Assembly: GCA_964459325.1 (NCBI GenBank)
Contig: CAYWKU010000015.1
Location: forward strand, 13,890 to 77,889
From: CAYWKU01 sp964459325
GTDB taxonomy: Bacteria; RBG-13-61-14; CAYWKU01
Reading direction: 5' to 3'
DNA: 64,000 nucleotides
Both the position numbers and the translations under genes were made by a program. The notes under the pieces were generated by a model. That model made no database searches. It saw only the letters and a list, made by a program, of their open reading frames with translations, and was not told the origin of the DNA. Below, one piece after another: positions 24,958 to 33,075 of this stretch. Numbering within the stretch: position 1 is the first letter of the stretch; the number at the start of each line of letters is the position of its first letter.

Positions 24958-25998
24958 TTACATGGAAGCCAGAAAGCGGGCCAACGGTTCAAGGTCAACG
25001 CCCTCCATGTCGGTTTTAGATACCCCGGCCTCCTTTTGGACGGGAGTAGAAGGTTTTTCCGGGGGAGTTTTCTGTTCCTTCCCGGCGGATGTGGGCGCAG
25101 GTTGGGGTGGAGGTTCGGCGGCGGGAGCAGGGGCCGCCTCAGCCTCATGCGTCGGCGGGGCCGGTTCTTCCCGTGGAGCTTCCGGTTGAGAAGTTTCTTC
25201 CACCGCTTCGGAGGCGGTTTCGAATTCATCGAAATCTTCTTCCAAAGATATTTCCTGTGGGTATCCCTCACCTGCGGACGTAGCTTCCTCGGCCGGCGGG
25301 GCTTCTTCCGCTTCCACGGCTGTTCCGGTTTCCGGCTCAGCCTCCACCGCCGGCTCCTCCTCCAGGCTTATCTCCTCGAAGGCGTCCGTTTCCGCCGCCG
25401 GCTCCTCGGGCGCCTCAAAAGTCTCTTCCTCTATGGAAGGTTCGTCTCCCTCGACTTCAACCCCCGCCTGTGCTTCTCCCGCTTCTTCCACCGGAGCGGC
25501 TTCCTCGGCCTCGAGGCTTTCCACGGAGATATCTTCTATTTCATCCATCGCCTCCCCGGCGTCGGCTTCTTCCACGGCCACCGCTTCAAGAGATTCCATC
25601 TCTTCCTCACTTGGCGGGGCCGGGGGATGGAAGCAGGGCAGGGTGTCCACCAGCCTTTTCTGTTCCTCGGAAGATTGTTTACGGAAATGGAGGCTGTCCA
25701 TCTGAAACCCCATTTCGTCCAGGAAACGCAAAGCCTCCCTTTCCACCGACTTGGCGTTATCGCGCGGCTGGGGGCCTTCGTCCCAGTGGTAGACGACCCC
25801 CTTGTTGGATTGAGCCAGGGTGAAATATATAAGCGTTTCATACAGGTTATTATCTCTTTTGAAAGTACAAACATAGGCGTCTGCGGGTTCCGTCGGGCCC
25901 GCAATGGCCACTTGAGGTCTGATGGTTGAGTTGAGCAGGGTTATGACCTGCTCGCGTTTAACCTCGATGTAAGTTCTTTCCGGGTCAGGTTCGAACAT
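24958..25998 (-). CDS. acidic Pro/Ala-rich protein of unknown function
   Basis: A 346-residue protein I do not recognise. The first 120 residues look like a folded domain with several aromatic residues and a YHWDEGPQP motif. From about 125 to 285 it is almost all Glu, Ala, Pro and Ser, strongly acidic and surely disordered. It then becomes Pro/Ala-rich (about 285-325). It ends in a short helix-like segment (MEGVDLEPLARFLASM) that may be a binding tip. No signal peptide is present, so it should be cytoplasmic. The adjacent PilF-like and RodZ-like genes suggest a link to the envelope or to pili. Confidence 0.7.
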   Translation of the reverse strand: MFEPDPERTYIEVKREQVITLLNSTIRPQVAIAGPTEPADAYVCTFKRDNNLYETLIYFTLAQSNKGVVYHWDEGPQPRDNAKSVEREALRFLDEMGFQMDSLHFRKQSSEEQKRLVDTLPCFHPPAPPSEEEMESLEAVAVEEADAGEAMDEIEDISVESLEAEEAAPVEEAGEAQAGVEVEGDEPSIEEETFEAPEEPAAETDAFEEISLEEEPAVEAEPETGTAVEAEEAPPAEEATSAGEGYPQEISLEEDFDEFETASEAVEETSQPEAPREEPAPPTHEAEAAPAPAAEPPPQPAPTSAGKEQKTPPEKPSTPVQKEAGVSKTDMEGVDLEPLARFLASM

Positions 25999-26057
25999 CT
26001 TCTATAGGATACCGGCAACTTAACGATATGTCAAGGAATCCCGCATAGTTATGGTAT

Positions 26058-26861
26058 TTATTCTTCCCTTCGGCTTGAGCGCCGCGCCACGAATATCATC
26101 TGCTCGCTGTCGGGGGCGAACGAGCGCCCGTCGTACCATCCGAAAACCTTGTGAATTTCCAAACCCGCGAGCTCGAGCATCAACTCCATCTCGGAAGGAT
26201 ATATGAACCTCAGCTTTTCCCGGAAGCTCCATTTACGCCCTTCGTCACCTTCTTCCTCGTAGATATTGTCTATGAAAAGGTGTTGCTCGAAAAAGTCCCG
26301 GAACTGGATGACGTATCTACTTACCGGTTTGCCGGAATCCGGCTGAGGTCTGGTGCGGGTGAGTTTCGGGATGCCTTCGGTTTGGTCTATCCGGTGAAAT
26401 GCCCGGGAGGGGCCGAAGGGATGGAAAATGTCTATAACCACCGCCCCTTCATCCGACAGGTGGCGATTGCAGGCCTCGAGGCATTGTTTCTGGCCTTTCC
26501 TGTCCAGTAAAAGGAAAGAGTTGGCGGAGATTATTATAATCGGGAAGCGCTTTTTCAACTCAAACCCGGCCATATCCCCGCAAATGAGCCTGATATTTTC
26601 CGATAAAGAGGGGTTTTTGGAGCGAAGTTTATCGCGAAAACGCTTTATCATCAGCTTCGAGGCCTCCAGGGCCCATACTTCGCTCCCGGCCTCGGCCAGA
26701 GGTATTGTTACCCTGCCGGTGCCGGAAGCCAGCTCAAGAACCGGGCTTCCGAACAAGTTCGCACATTCCTTGTAAAAGGGGATGTCATAAGTGTAGTCAT
26801 ATTCGAAATCGTATATCCATACCAGTTCCGGATTCGTATATTCTTCGGGAATTTTGGTCAT
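26058..26861 (-). CDS. class I SAM-dependent methyltransferase
   Basis: A 267-residue Rossmann-fold methyltransferase. The SAM-binding motif is VLELASGTGRVTIPLAEAGSEV, followed by an acidic residue in WALEAS and LICGDMAGFELKKRFP as motif II. The C-terminal half is beta-rich, as in methyltransferases with a small-molecule or protein substrate, which cannot be told. It begins the minus-strand run that ends with the TPR peptidase; the 59-base gap to the next gene leaves room for a separate promoter. Confidence 0.85.
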   Translation of the reverse strand: MTKIPEEYTNPELVWIYDFEYDYTYDIPFYKECANLFGSPVLELASGTGRVTIPLAEAGSEVWALEASKLMIKRFRDKLRSKNPSLSENIRLICGDMAGFELKKRFPIIIISANSFLLLDRKGQKQCLEACNRHLSDEGAVVIDIFHPFGPSRAFHRIDQTEGIPKLTRTRPQPDSGKPVSRYVIQFRDFFEQHLFIDNIYEEEGDEGRKWSFREKLRFIYPSEMELMLELAGLEIHKVFGWYDGRSFAPDSEQMIFVARRSSRREE

Positions 26862-26957
26862 AAAATGGTTTTGCCTCCCGGAAATAACTTTTCACACACA
26901 ATCAGTTCTGATGATGGGGGCCTTCCCCGATAAAGTCAATGATGATGGATACATACA

Positions 26958-26986
26958 TTGACTATGAACCGTTAAATTGTTAAAAT
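26958..26986 (+). promoter_or_regulatory. sigma-70 type promoter
   Basis: TTGACT (26958-26963) and TAAAAT (26981-26986) are 17 bases apart, close to consensus. It drives the SPASM remnant and very likely tsaD downstream. Confidence 0.75.
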
Positions 26987-27046
26987 AAGACTACCTCAAG
27001 TATATAACCCGCCGAAAATAAGCGGCAACGCACAGAGGTTGCAAAA

Positions 27047-27422
27047 ATGACCAGAAAGCAAATCTACGAAAAAATAAAAAACGAAACTTTCGGAGCGCTG
27101 GGGTTCGGGATGTTTTGCGGGATTTTTCCAGTTCTACCTGTCGGCCTACGGGGATGTGAATCCGTGCGATTTCCACCCCATCAGCTTCGGAAACATACGC
27201 GAAAAACCTCTGAAACAGCTATGGGAAGATATGATTCATCATCCCGAGTATTCGGTTCGGAAGTGGAATTGCAGGATGCAATCTCCCGCTTTCAGAGAGA
27301 AATATATCGAAAAAATCCCGGATGACCATGATTTGCCCATCGGCATCGACTTTTTCGGCACTGTATCCGAGCCGACGCCGGACGTGGGCGCCGGGGCCGA
27401 GATGGCCACAAGTGGAAAGTAA
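27047..27422 (+). pseudogene. truncated radical SAM SPASM-domain remnant with frameshift
   Basis: Two overlapping reading frames join into one C-terminal SPASM-like segment of about 125 residues if one T is removed from the run at 27123-27127. Repaired, it reads CGIFQFYLSAYGDVNPCD, then FHPISFGNIREKPLKQLW and KWNCRMQSP, with the spaced Cys of the extra iron-sulfur cluster. The N-terminal radical SAM part with CxxxCxxC is missing; an in-frame stop lies about 45 bases before the ATG. It is probably a decayed gene. A ribosome-like AGAGG precedes the ATG, so a short product could still be made. Confidence 0.65.
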
Positions 27423-27434
27423 GGGATAAATCCG

Positions 27435-28424
27435 TTGCTTGTGCTTGGTATAGAAAGCTCGTGTGACGAAACCGCGGCGGCCGTCGTAAAAGATGGCCGC
27501 TTTGTGGTTTCAAACGTGGTCAGCTCCCAGGTGGATATCCACAAACCTTATGGTGGAGTAGTGCCGGAGCTTGCCGGCCGCGCTCACATCAGGAATATCG
27601 TGCCGGTGGTCGGTATGGCCCTTGAAGAGGCCAATGTGGAGCTCGCCGATGTGGACGGCATAGCCGTCACCGTCGGGCCGGGTCTGGTGGGAGCACTGTT
27701 GGTGGGCATAAATTTCGCCCGCAACGCCGGCTATGTGCTGGGTAAGCCGGTGGCGGGCGTGCATCATCTGGCGGGCCACCTTAACGCCATACATCTCGAG
27801 CAGCCCGTCGATTTCCCCTTCCTGGGGCTGGTGGCCAGCGGCGGCCACACCTCCCTGTTCCGGGTGGAGGGCCCGGAAGACTTCAAGCTGGTGGGGAAAA
27901 CCCGCGACGACGCCGCCGGGGAGGCTTTCGATAAGGTGGCAAAACTCCTGGGGTTGGGATACCCCGGTGGGGCGGTCATCGAAAAAATGGCCAAAGACGG
28001 CGACCCGAAGGCTTTTGATTTTCCACGCGCTTTCACCGGCAAGGACGATTTCGACTTCAGCTTCAGCGGCCTCAAAACGGCTGTTGCAAGAATGGTTAAT
28101 AAGAAGAAAAAGTTTAAAGTCCAGGACGTGGCGGCTTCCTTTCAGGAGGCGTGTGTAGGCGCCATCGTAGCCAAAACCGTAAAGGCGGCCCGGAAACACA
28201 GGCTTGAAAGGGCGGTGCTTTCAGGCGGTGTGGCGGCCAACAGCAGGCTGCGCAACCTAATGGCCGAAAAAGCGGCGAAGTATGACATCGAGATATTTGC
28301 GCCATCCGTTACGTTATGTGCGGACAACGCCGCCATGATAGCCGCTGCCGGAACCCCCGCCCTGGCACGGGGCGAATCCGCTCCGCTTGACCTCGACGCA
28401 CAAGCGTCATGGTCTATTGGCTGA
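27435..28424 (+). CDS. tsaD: tRNA N6-adenosine threonylcarbamoyltransferase
   Basis: Transfers the threonylcarbamoyl group to A37 of tRNAs that read ANN codons, working with TsaB and TsaE. The 329 residues are normal. The nucleotide fold starts LGIESSCDETAAAVV. The metal site is in GVHHLAGHLNAIH. VASGGHTSL and GEAFDKVAKLLGLGYPGG are conserved. The TTG start at 27435 follows AAGGGAT by about eight bases; an alternative GTG is two codons on. It lies 12 bases after the SPASM remnant and is probably on the same transcript. Confidence 0.96.
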   Translation: MLVLGIESSCDETAAAVVKDGRFVVSNVVSSQVDIHKPYGGVVPELAGRAHIRNIVPVVGMALEEANVELADVDGIAVTVGPGLVGALLVGINFARNAGYVLGKPVAGVHHLAGHLNAIHLEQPVDFPFLGLVASGGHTSLFRVEGPEDFKLVGKTRDDAAGEAFDKVAKLLGLGYPGGAVIEKMAKDGDPKAFDFPRAFTGKDDFDFSFSGLKTAVARMVNKKKKFKVQDVAASFQEACVGAIVAKTVKAARKHRLERAVLSGGVAANSRLRNLMAEKAAKYDIEIFAPSVTLCADNAAMIAAAGTPALARGESAPLDLDAQASWSIG

Positions 28425-28533
28425 AGAAGACAAGGATGTCGGGAACCTCCTTTTACTGCAGGAAGAACGCTTTCCAGGATTGCGGAACAGGGAGCTCCCG
28501 CCTACCCTTAAGCGAACCGGGGTTCGGTTAGTA

Positions 28534-29235
28534 ATGACGGAATTGATTTTTGCACTGGATGTACAGAACAGGGTCGAAAGTGGCCGCTGGGTGGAGCTTT
28601 TGGGCGATGAAGTCAATTGGTACAAAGTCGGCCTGGAATTGTTTATAAAAGAAGGGCCGCGGGTGGTTGATGAAATAACTTCCCGGAATAAAAAGGTTTT
28701 TCTGGACCTTAAAATTCACGACATTCCCCGCACGGTGGCAAAAGCTACCGCTCAAGCCGCCACCACCGGCGCCGAAATGCTTACCGTCCACGCATCCGGT
28801 GGCCGCGCCATGATGGAAGCGGCGGCCGCCGAGGTTGCGAAACTGGCCAATCCCCCGAAAATAGTGGCGGTTACGGTGTTGACGAGCCTGGATACCGATG
28901 CCCTGAGGGATATGGGGCTGCGTCGAAACTCCTCCGGTTGGGCGGCTCAATTGGCCCGATTGGCAAAGGAAAGCGGCTTGGACGGTGTGGTGGCTTCCGT
29001 CGGTGAGGTGGAGACCATAAAAGCCGACTGCGGGGGCGGGTTTCTGGTAGTAACCCCGGGGATAAGGCCCTCCGGCTCCGGTATGGATGACCAGAAGCGA
29101 ACGGCTACCCCCGAATTGGCTGCCGGGAAGGGAGCGGACTATATTGTGGTGGGCAGGCCCATCAGAAAGGCAAACGACCCGGCGGCGGTGGCCCGACAGA
29201 TAAAAAGAAGCCTTTCCGGAGACTTGGCCGGATGA
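28534..29235 (+). CDS. pyrF: orotidine 5'-phosphate decarboxylase
   Basis: Makes UMP from OMP, the last step of de novo pyrimidine synthesis, in the cytoplasm. The catalytic Asp-x-Lys-x-x-Asp is in FLDLKIHDIP. The phosphate loop segments VVTPGIRPSGSG and YIVVGRPI are present. The reading frame is open back to 28387, but the ATG at 28534 gives the usual start (MTELIFALDVQ) and a typical 233 residues. No good ribosome site is seen. It overlaps the rlmB start by four bases (ATGA). Confidence 0.95.
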   Translation: MTELIFALDVQNRVESGRWVELLGDEVNWYKVGLELFIKEGPRVVDEITSRNKKVFLDLKIHDIPRTVAKATAQAATTGAEMLTVHASGGRAMMEAAAAEVAKLANPPKIVAVTVLTSLDTDALRDMGLRRNSSGWAAQLARLAKESGLDGVVASVGEVETIKADCGGGFLVVTPGIRPSGSGMDDQKRTATPELAAGKGADYIVVGRPIRKANDPAAVARQIKRSLSGDLAG

Positions 29236-29942
29236 TTGTATATGGCAGAAATGTCGTAAAGGAAGCTATCAGGTCCCGGCATGAAATCAGGGAAATACGG
29301 ACCACGGAAGAAGCCGCCGAGCATTTGGTTGGATTGTTGGAAGGGGTTTCAAAGAGTGGGATACCGGTGAAAACGGTTAAAAACAGGGACTTAGACTCAT
29401 GGACCCGGGGCGGGGGACATCAGGGTGTGGCCGCCCGGATAAAGCCTTTTGAAAACCCTTCACTGGAGGATATTTTAAGCGTTTCTCCCGGGGGTGGCCC
29501 GGTGATATTGCTGGACCAGGTTCAGGACCCGCGTAATTTCGGTGCCATAGCCAGGACAGCGCTGGCATCGGGAGCCAAGGGCCTGATTATGGCCCAGCGG
29601 CGCTCAGCGCCCATATCCCCCGTTGCCGTAAAGGCCTCCGCCGGGGCGCTTTTCCATATAAAAGCGGCGTATCTCACCAATCTGGCCAGGATTATCGATA
29701 AGGTAAAGAATTTCGGCTACTGGATTTACGGGGCCGAGGGCAACGCCCGCCAATCGCTGTATGAAGTGGATTTCGCTGAAAAAACCGCTTTGGTGTTCGG
29801 AGGGGAGGGGAAGGGGTTGAGACCATTGGTAAGAGATAAATGTGATATAGAGTATAAAATACCCATGGTGGGGTCCGTCGAGTCGCTTAACGTCAGCGTA
29901 GCGGTGGGCGTGACCCTTTTTGAGCTTCTCAGAAGGCGATAA
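29232..29942 (+). CDS. rlmB: 23S rRNA 2'-O-methyltransferase, SpoU/TrmH family (RlmB-like)
   Basis: A 236-residue SPOUT-fold methyltransferase, most like RlmB, which modifies G2251 of 23S rRNA. Short N-terminal substrate domain (YGRNVVKEAIRS), then VILLDQVQDPRNFGAIARTA (motif 1), LVFGGEGKGLRPLV (motif 2) and IPMVGSVESLNVSVAVGV (motif 3), the knot region that binds SAM. TrmH-type relatives look alike; the N-terminal domain supports RlmB. It overlaps pyrF by four bases and is followed by a terminator at 30008-30033. Confidence 0.88.
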   Translation: MIVYGRNVVKEAIRSRHEIREIRTTEEAAEHLVGLLEGVSKSGIPVKTVKNRDLDSWTRGGGHQGVAARIKPFENPSLEDILSVSPGGGPVILLDQVQDPRNFGAIARTALASGAKGLIMAQRRSAPISPVAVKASAGALFHIKAAYLTNLARIIDKVKNFGYWIYGAEGNARQSLYEVDFAEKTALVFGGEGKGLRPLVRDKCDIEYKIPMVGSVESLNVSVAVGVTLFELLRRR

Positions 29943-30007
29943 AAAATTTCCCGCCCCCCTTGATTTTTATTTTTGAATCGTTCACCTTATTATGTTGCCG
30001 GTAAGGC

Positions 30008-30033
30008 AAAGAGCGTAATTACGCTCTTTTTTT
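30008..30033 (+). terminator. intrinsic terminator before the tRNA cluster
   Basis: A perfect 9-base stem (AAAGAGCGT/ACGCTCTTT with an AATT loop) is followed by Ts to 30033. It ends the tsaD-pyrF-rlmB unit. It leaves only 13 bases before the first tRNA, so it may also act as an attenuator if the tRNA promoter is upstream. Confidence 0.85.
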
Positions 30034-30046
30034 CGTCAAAAGATAA

Positions 30047-30122
30047 GCTGGCGTAGCTCAATCGGAAGAGCAGCTGACTTGTAATCAGCAGGTTGAGGGT
30101 TCGAGTCCCCCCGCCAGCTCCA
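30047..30122 (+). tRNA. tRNA-Thr (anticodon TGT)
   Basis: A 76-base cloverleaf. The acceptor stem GCTGGCG/CGCCAGC is complete, the anticodon loop is CTTGTAA and the T loop TTCGAGT is normal. The CCA end is encoded at 30120-30122. It opens the Thr-Tyr-Gly-Thr tRNA cluster before tuf. A perfect 8-base hairpin, AGTTACCC/GGGTAACT, follows directly at 30122-30141. Confidence 0.97.
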
Positions 30123-30221
30123 GTTACCCGACAGGGTAACTAAACAAGGCGGAATAAACTACTCGTTTTTTAAAAATGCTCAAAACGGGGAAAGGATAGT
30201 TTTATACTCGCTTCATAACCC

Positions 30222-30305
30222 GGAGGGGTACCCAAGCGGCCAAAGGGGACGGGCTGTAAACCCGTTGACGTTACGTCTTCGAAGGTTCGAATCCTTCCCC
30301 CTCCA
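30222..30305 (+). tRNA. tRNA-Tyr (anticodon GTA)
   Basis: An 84-base class II tRNA with the long variable arm. The acceptor pair is GGAGGGG/CCCCTCC with discriminator A, and the anticodon loop is CTGTAAA. CCA is not encoded, so a CCA-adding enzyme is needed. A possible -10 box, TATACT (30203-30208), lies just before it but lacks a good -35. Confidence 0.96.
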
Positions 30306-30397
30306 TAAAGGAAAAGACAATAAAATCGGGAATATAGGCGGATAAAAACGGCGGGTGTGACGGTAGGAAACCATCAAACGTAAACCGGGAACGAGGC

Positions 30398-30470
30398 GCG
30401 GGAGTAACTCAGTTGGCAGAGTCACAGCCTTCCAAGCTGTTGGTCGCGGGTTCGAATCCCGTCTCCCGCT
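30398..30470 (+). tRNA. tRNA-Gly (anticodon TCC)
   Basis: A 73-base cloverleaf with acceptor GCGGGAG/CTCCCGC, anticodon loop CTTCCAA and T arm CGGGTTCGAATCCCG. CCA is not encoded. It lies ten bases before the second tRNA-Thr and is surely cotranscribed. Confidence 0.96.
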
Positions 30471-30479
30471 TCTTTATTC

Positions 30480-30552
<73 letters not shown>

Positions 30553-30629
30553 TGGTTATGCGGAGAACGGGTTTTCGAATTAACCGGGTCGCGGTTCGCT
30601 GCATCACTGATTCAGTTTAGGAGGATGTC

Positions 30630-31826
30630 ATGGCGAAGGAGAAATTTGTAAGAGACAAGCCGCACGTGAACATAGGTACGATAGGTCACGTTGACCACGG
30701 CAAGACGACGTTGACGGCGGCGATGACGCAGTATTTGTCGAAGAAGGGTTTATCGGACTACGTTAGCTTCGACATGATAGACAAGGCGCCTGAGGAGAAG
30801 GAGCGCGGAGTGACGATTAACGTGGCTCACGTGGAGTACTCGACGGCCAAGCGTCATTACGCGCACGTTGACTGTCCCGGTCACGCGGACTACATCAAGA
30901 ACATGATAACGGGCGCGGCGCAGATGGACGGTTCGATTTTGGTGGTGAGCGCGGCTGACGGTCCGATGCCTCAGACTCGTGAGCACATATTGCTGGCACG
31001 CCAGGTTAACGTGCCGTCGATAGTGGTGTATTTGAACAAGACGGACATGGTGGACGACCCGGAGTTATTGGATTTGGTGGAGCTTGAGGTCAGGGAGCTG
31101 TTGAGCGCTTACGATTTTCCCGGTGACGACATCCCGATAGTACGTGGGAGCGCTTTGAAGGCGCTGGAGAGCGGCGGCGACCCTGAGGCCGAGGAGAACA
31201 AGTCGGTGCAGGAGCTATTGGACGCGTTGGACGATTACATACCCGAGCCACAGCGGGACGTTGAAAAGCCGTTTTTGATGCCGATAGAGGACGTATTCAG
31301 CATATCTGGTCGGGGCACGGTTGTTACCGGTCGGATTGAGAGGGGTAAGGTGAAGACGCAGGAGGAGATAGAGATAGTTGGTTTCAAGCCCACGCATAAG
31401 ACGGTTGTGACGGGAGTTGAGATGTTCCGGAAGATACTGGACGAAGGTCAGGCCGGCGACAACGTGGGTCTTCTTTTGCGCGGCATCAAGCGAGACGAAG
31501 TTGAGCGCGGGCAGGTGGTTGCCAAGCCCGGCAGCATCACACCTCACACCAAGTTCAAGGCGGAGGTGTACGTTTTGACGAAGGAGGAAGGCGGTCGTCA
31601 TACGCCGTTTTTCCCGGGTTATCGCCCCCAGTTTTACCTTCGGACGACGGACGTTACGGGCACGATAACGCTTCCCGAGGGAGTTGAGATGGTGATGCCC
31701 GGAGACAACATATCGATGGACGTTGAGCTTATCACGCCGGTTGCGCTGGAGAAGGAGCTTCGGTTCGCCATCCGCGAAGGGGGCCGCACCGTGGGCGCCG
31801 GCGTATTGGCCGAGATAACGGAGTAA
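30630..31826 (+). CDS. tuf: elongation factor Tu, copy 1
   Basis: Delivers aminoacyl-tRNA to the ribosome at the cost of GTP. It has 398 residues, and G1 is GHVDHGKT (19-26). DCPGHADYI and NKTD are G3 and G4. GGAGG lies shortly before ATG 30630. It is identical by eye to the gene at 47007-48203 across the whole coding region, with flanks that differ at once. Its codons stand out from neighbours: ACG, GCG, GTT and TTG dominate where adjacent genes use ACC, GCC, GTG and CTG. Its last 70 or so bases look like the neighbours again. It shares a transcript with the upstream tRNAs and the genes after it. Confidence 0.98.
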   Translation: MAKEKFVRDKPHVNIGTIGHVDHGKTTLTAAMTQYLSKKGLSDYVSFDMIDKAPEEKERGVTINVAHVEYSTAKRHYAHVDCPGHADYIKNMITGAAQMDGSILVVSAADGPMPQTREHILLARQVNVPSIVVYLNKTDMVDDPELLDLVELEVRELLSAYDFPGDDIPIVRGSALKALESGGDPEAEENKSVQELLDALDDYIPEPQRDVEKPFLMPIEDVFSISGRGTVVTGRIERGKVKTQEEIEIVGFKPTHKTVVTGVEMFRKILDEGQAGDNVGLLLRGIKRDEVERGQVVAKPGSITPHTKFKAEVYVLTKEEGGRHTPFFPGYRPQFYLRTTDVTGTITLPEGVEMVMPGDNISMDVELITPVALEKELRFAIREGGRTVGAGVLAEITE

Positions 31827-31840
31827 GCGGGTAAGTAACT

Positions 31841-31993
31841 ATGCCTAGAGATACCATAACGCTGGCTTGCACCGAATGTAAGCGGCGAAATTATACAACG
31901 ACGAAAAACAAGAAAACGCTGCCGAACAAGTTCGAGATTAAAAAGTATTGCCGCTTTTGCAGGCAGCACACTCTTCATCGAGAGACGAAGTAA
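31841..31993 (+). CDS. rpmG: 50S ribosomal protein L33
   Basis: A 50-residue gene, zinc-type L33: Cys pairs CTEC and CRFC are both present (ACTECKRRNY, KKYCRFCRQH). The frame begins MPRDTITLACTEC and ends HRETK. It sits in the usual place between tuf and tRNA-Trp, 14 bases after tuf. Confidence 0.95.
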   Translation: MPRDTITLACTECKRRNYTTTKNKKTLPNKFEIKKYCRFCRQHTLHRETK

Positions 31994-32032
31994 GATATAT
32001 CTTGTTCGCAGGGAATTCGCAGCCAGGGGCAC

Positions 32033-32106
32033 AGGCCAGTAGCTCGAACTGGTAGAGCACCGGACTCCAAATCCGGGTGATGGGGGTTCGAATCCCTCCT
32101 GGCCTG
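32033..32106 (+). tRNA. tRNA-Trp (anticodon CCA)
   Basis: A 74-base cloverleaf: acceptor AGGCCAG/CTGGCCT, T8-A9, anticodon loop CTCCAAA, T loop TTCGAAT and discriminator G73, as expected for Trp. CCA is not encoded. It lies between rpmG and secE, as in E. coli-like gene order. Confidence 0.96.
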
Positions 32107-32139
32107 TTTTCAAAAGGCTAAACTCGGGAGACGAGCAGA

Positions 32140-32529
32140 ATGGCTATCGATAATCAGACGATATTCAATTACAGCCTGGGAGTCGGCGCGCTTCTGGTAT
32201 GGTTCGTAATGTTCCGGTTTTTCGGTTTTCTGATGCAGCTTTCAGCGGTACAGAGCTACCTGCAGCCTGACGAGACCATGATGACGCTCATTCCCTTTGT
32301 GCTGGGACTGGGCGCAGCGGGAGGAGCGTTTGCGGCGGTGAAGCGGTATCAGCCGGCGGACCGCTTCGGCGTCGAGGTTACGGCGGAGATGAGAAAGGTC
32401 GTCTGGCCCGCGCGAAAAGAACTGACTCGTACCACCGGCGCGGTTCTGATTGTGGTCTTCATAATAGCTTTAATTCTGTTCATTTTCGATAAAATCTTCG
32501 GGTTCCTGATCAATTTCCTGGTAAGGTAG
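32140..32529 (+). CDS. secE: preprotein translocase subunit SecE
   Basis: Small essential subunit of the SecYEG channel. It has 129 residues and three membrane helices (about 10-30, 47-66 and 99-127), like the longer E. coli-type SecE and unlike the single-helix version. The conserved amphipathic segment RFGVEVTAEMRKVVWPARKE precedes the last helix. It lies six bases before nusG. Confidence 0.93.
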   Translation: MAIDNQTIFNYSLGVGALLVWFVMFRFFGFLMQLSAVQSYLQPDETMMTLIPFVLGLGAAGGAFAAVKRYQPADRFGVEVTAEMRKVVWPARKELTRTTGAVLIVVFIIALILFIFDKIFGFLINFLVR

Positions 32530-32535
32530 CTGAAA

Positions 32536-33072
32536 ATGACGAAAAAATGGTACGCCATACATACCTACTCCGGTTTCGAGAACAAGGCCAAGCAGGCGCT
32601 GGAGGAAAGGATAAAAAAAGACGGAATGGATGAATATTTCGAGGAGGTTTTAATACCCAGCGAAGACGTCGAAGAGATAGTCAAGGGCCAGCGTAAAACG
32701 TCCCGGAGAAAGTTCTTTCCCGGATACATGCTGGTAAGAATGGATATGAACGATAAAACCTGGCACATGGTTAAAAATACGCCCAAGGTAACCGGATTCG
32801 TAGGGGGAGGCAGGCCCGAGGATACGCCTTCCATACCGGACGAAGAGGTTAATTCCATTACCCAGAGAATCACCGAAGGGTCATTGAGACCCAAGCCCAA
32901 GGTTCAGTTCGAGAAGGGCGAAAACGTCAGGGTTACAGACGGCCCCTTCGCCAACTTCAACGGAGTGGTTGAAGAAGTCAATCCGGAGAAGGGGAAGTTG
33001 AGGGTGCTGGTGAGCATTTTCGGGAGGGCCACTCCCGTTGAGCTGGAATTCGTACAAGTGGAGAAGAGTTAA
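32536..33072 (+). CDS. nusG: transcription termination/antitermination factor NusG
   Basis: Binds RNA polymerase to aid elongation, Rho action and ribosome coupling. It has 178 residues. The NGN domain is at 1-115 (KKWYAIHTYSGFENKAKQAL, FFPGYMLVRMD, then VTGFVGG). The KOW domain is at about 125-175 (KGENVRVTDGPFANFNGVVEE). It is the compact form without an inserted domain. Confidence 0.97.
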   Translation: MTKKWYAIHTYSGFENKAKQALEERIKKDGMDEYFEEVLIPSEDVEEIVKGQRKTSRRKFFPGYMLVRMDMNDKTWHMVKNTPKVTGFVGGGRPEDTPSIPDEEVNSITQRITEGSLRPKPKVQFEKGENVRVTDGPFANFNGVVEEVNPEKGKLRVLVSIFGRATPVELEFVQVEKS

Positions 33073-33075
33073 CAA

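Noticed and set aside
29960..29993. TTGATT and TATTAT boxes before the tRNA cluster
   Set aside because: Spacing is 22 bases, too long for a sigma-70 promoter.
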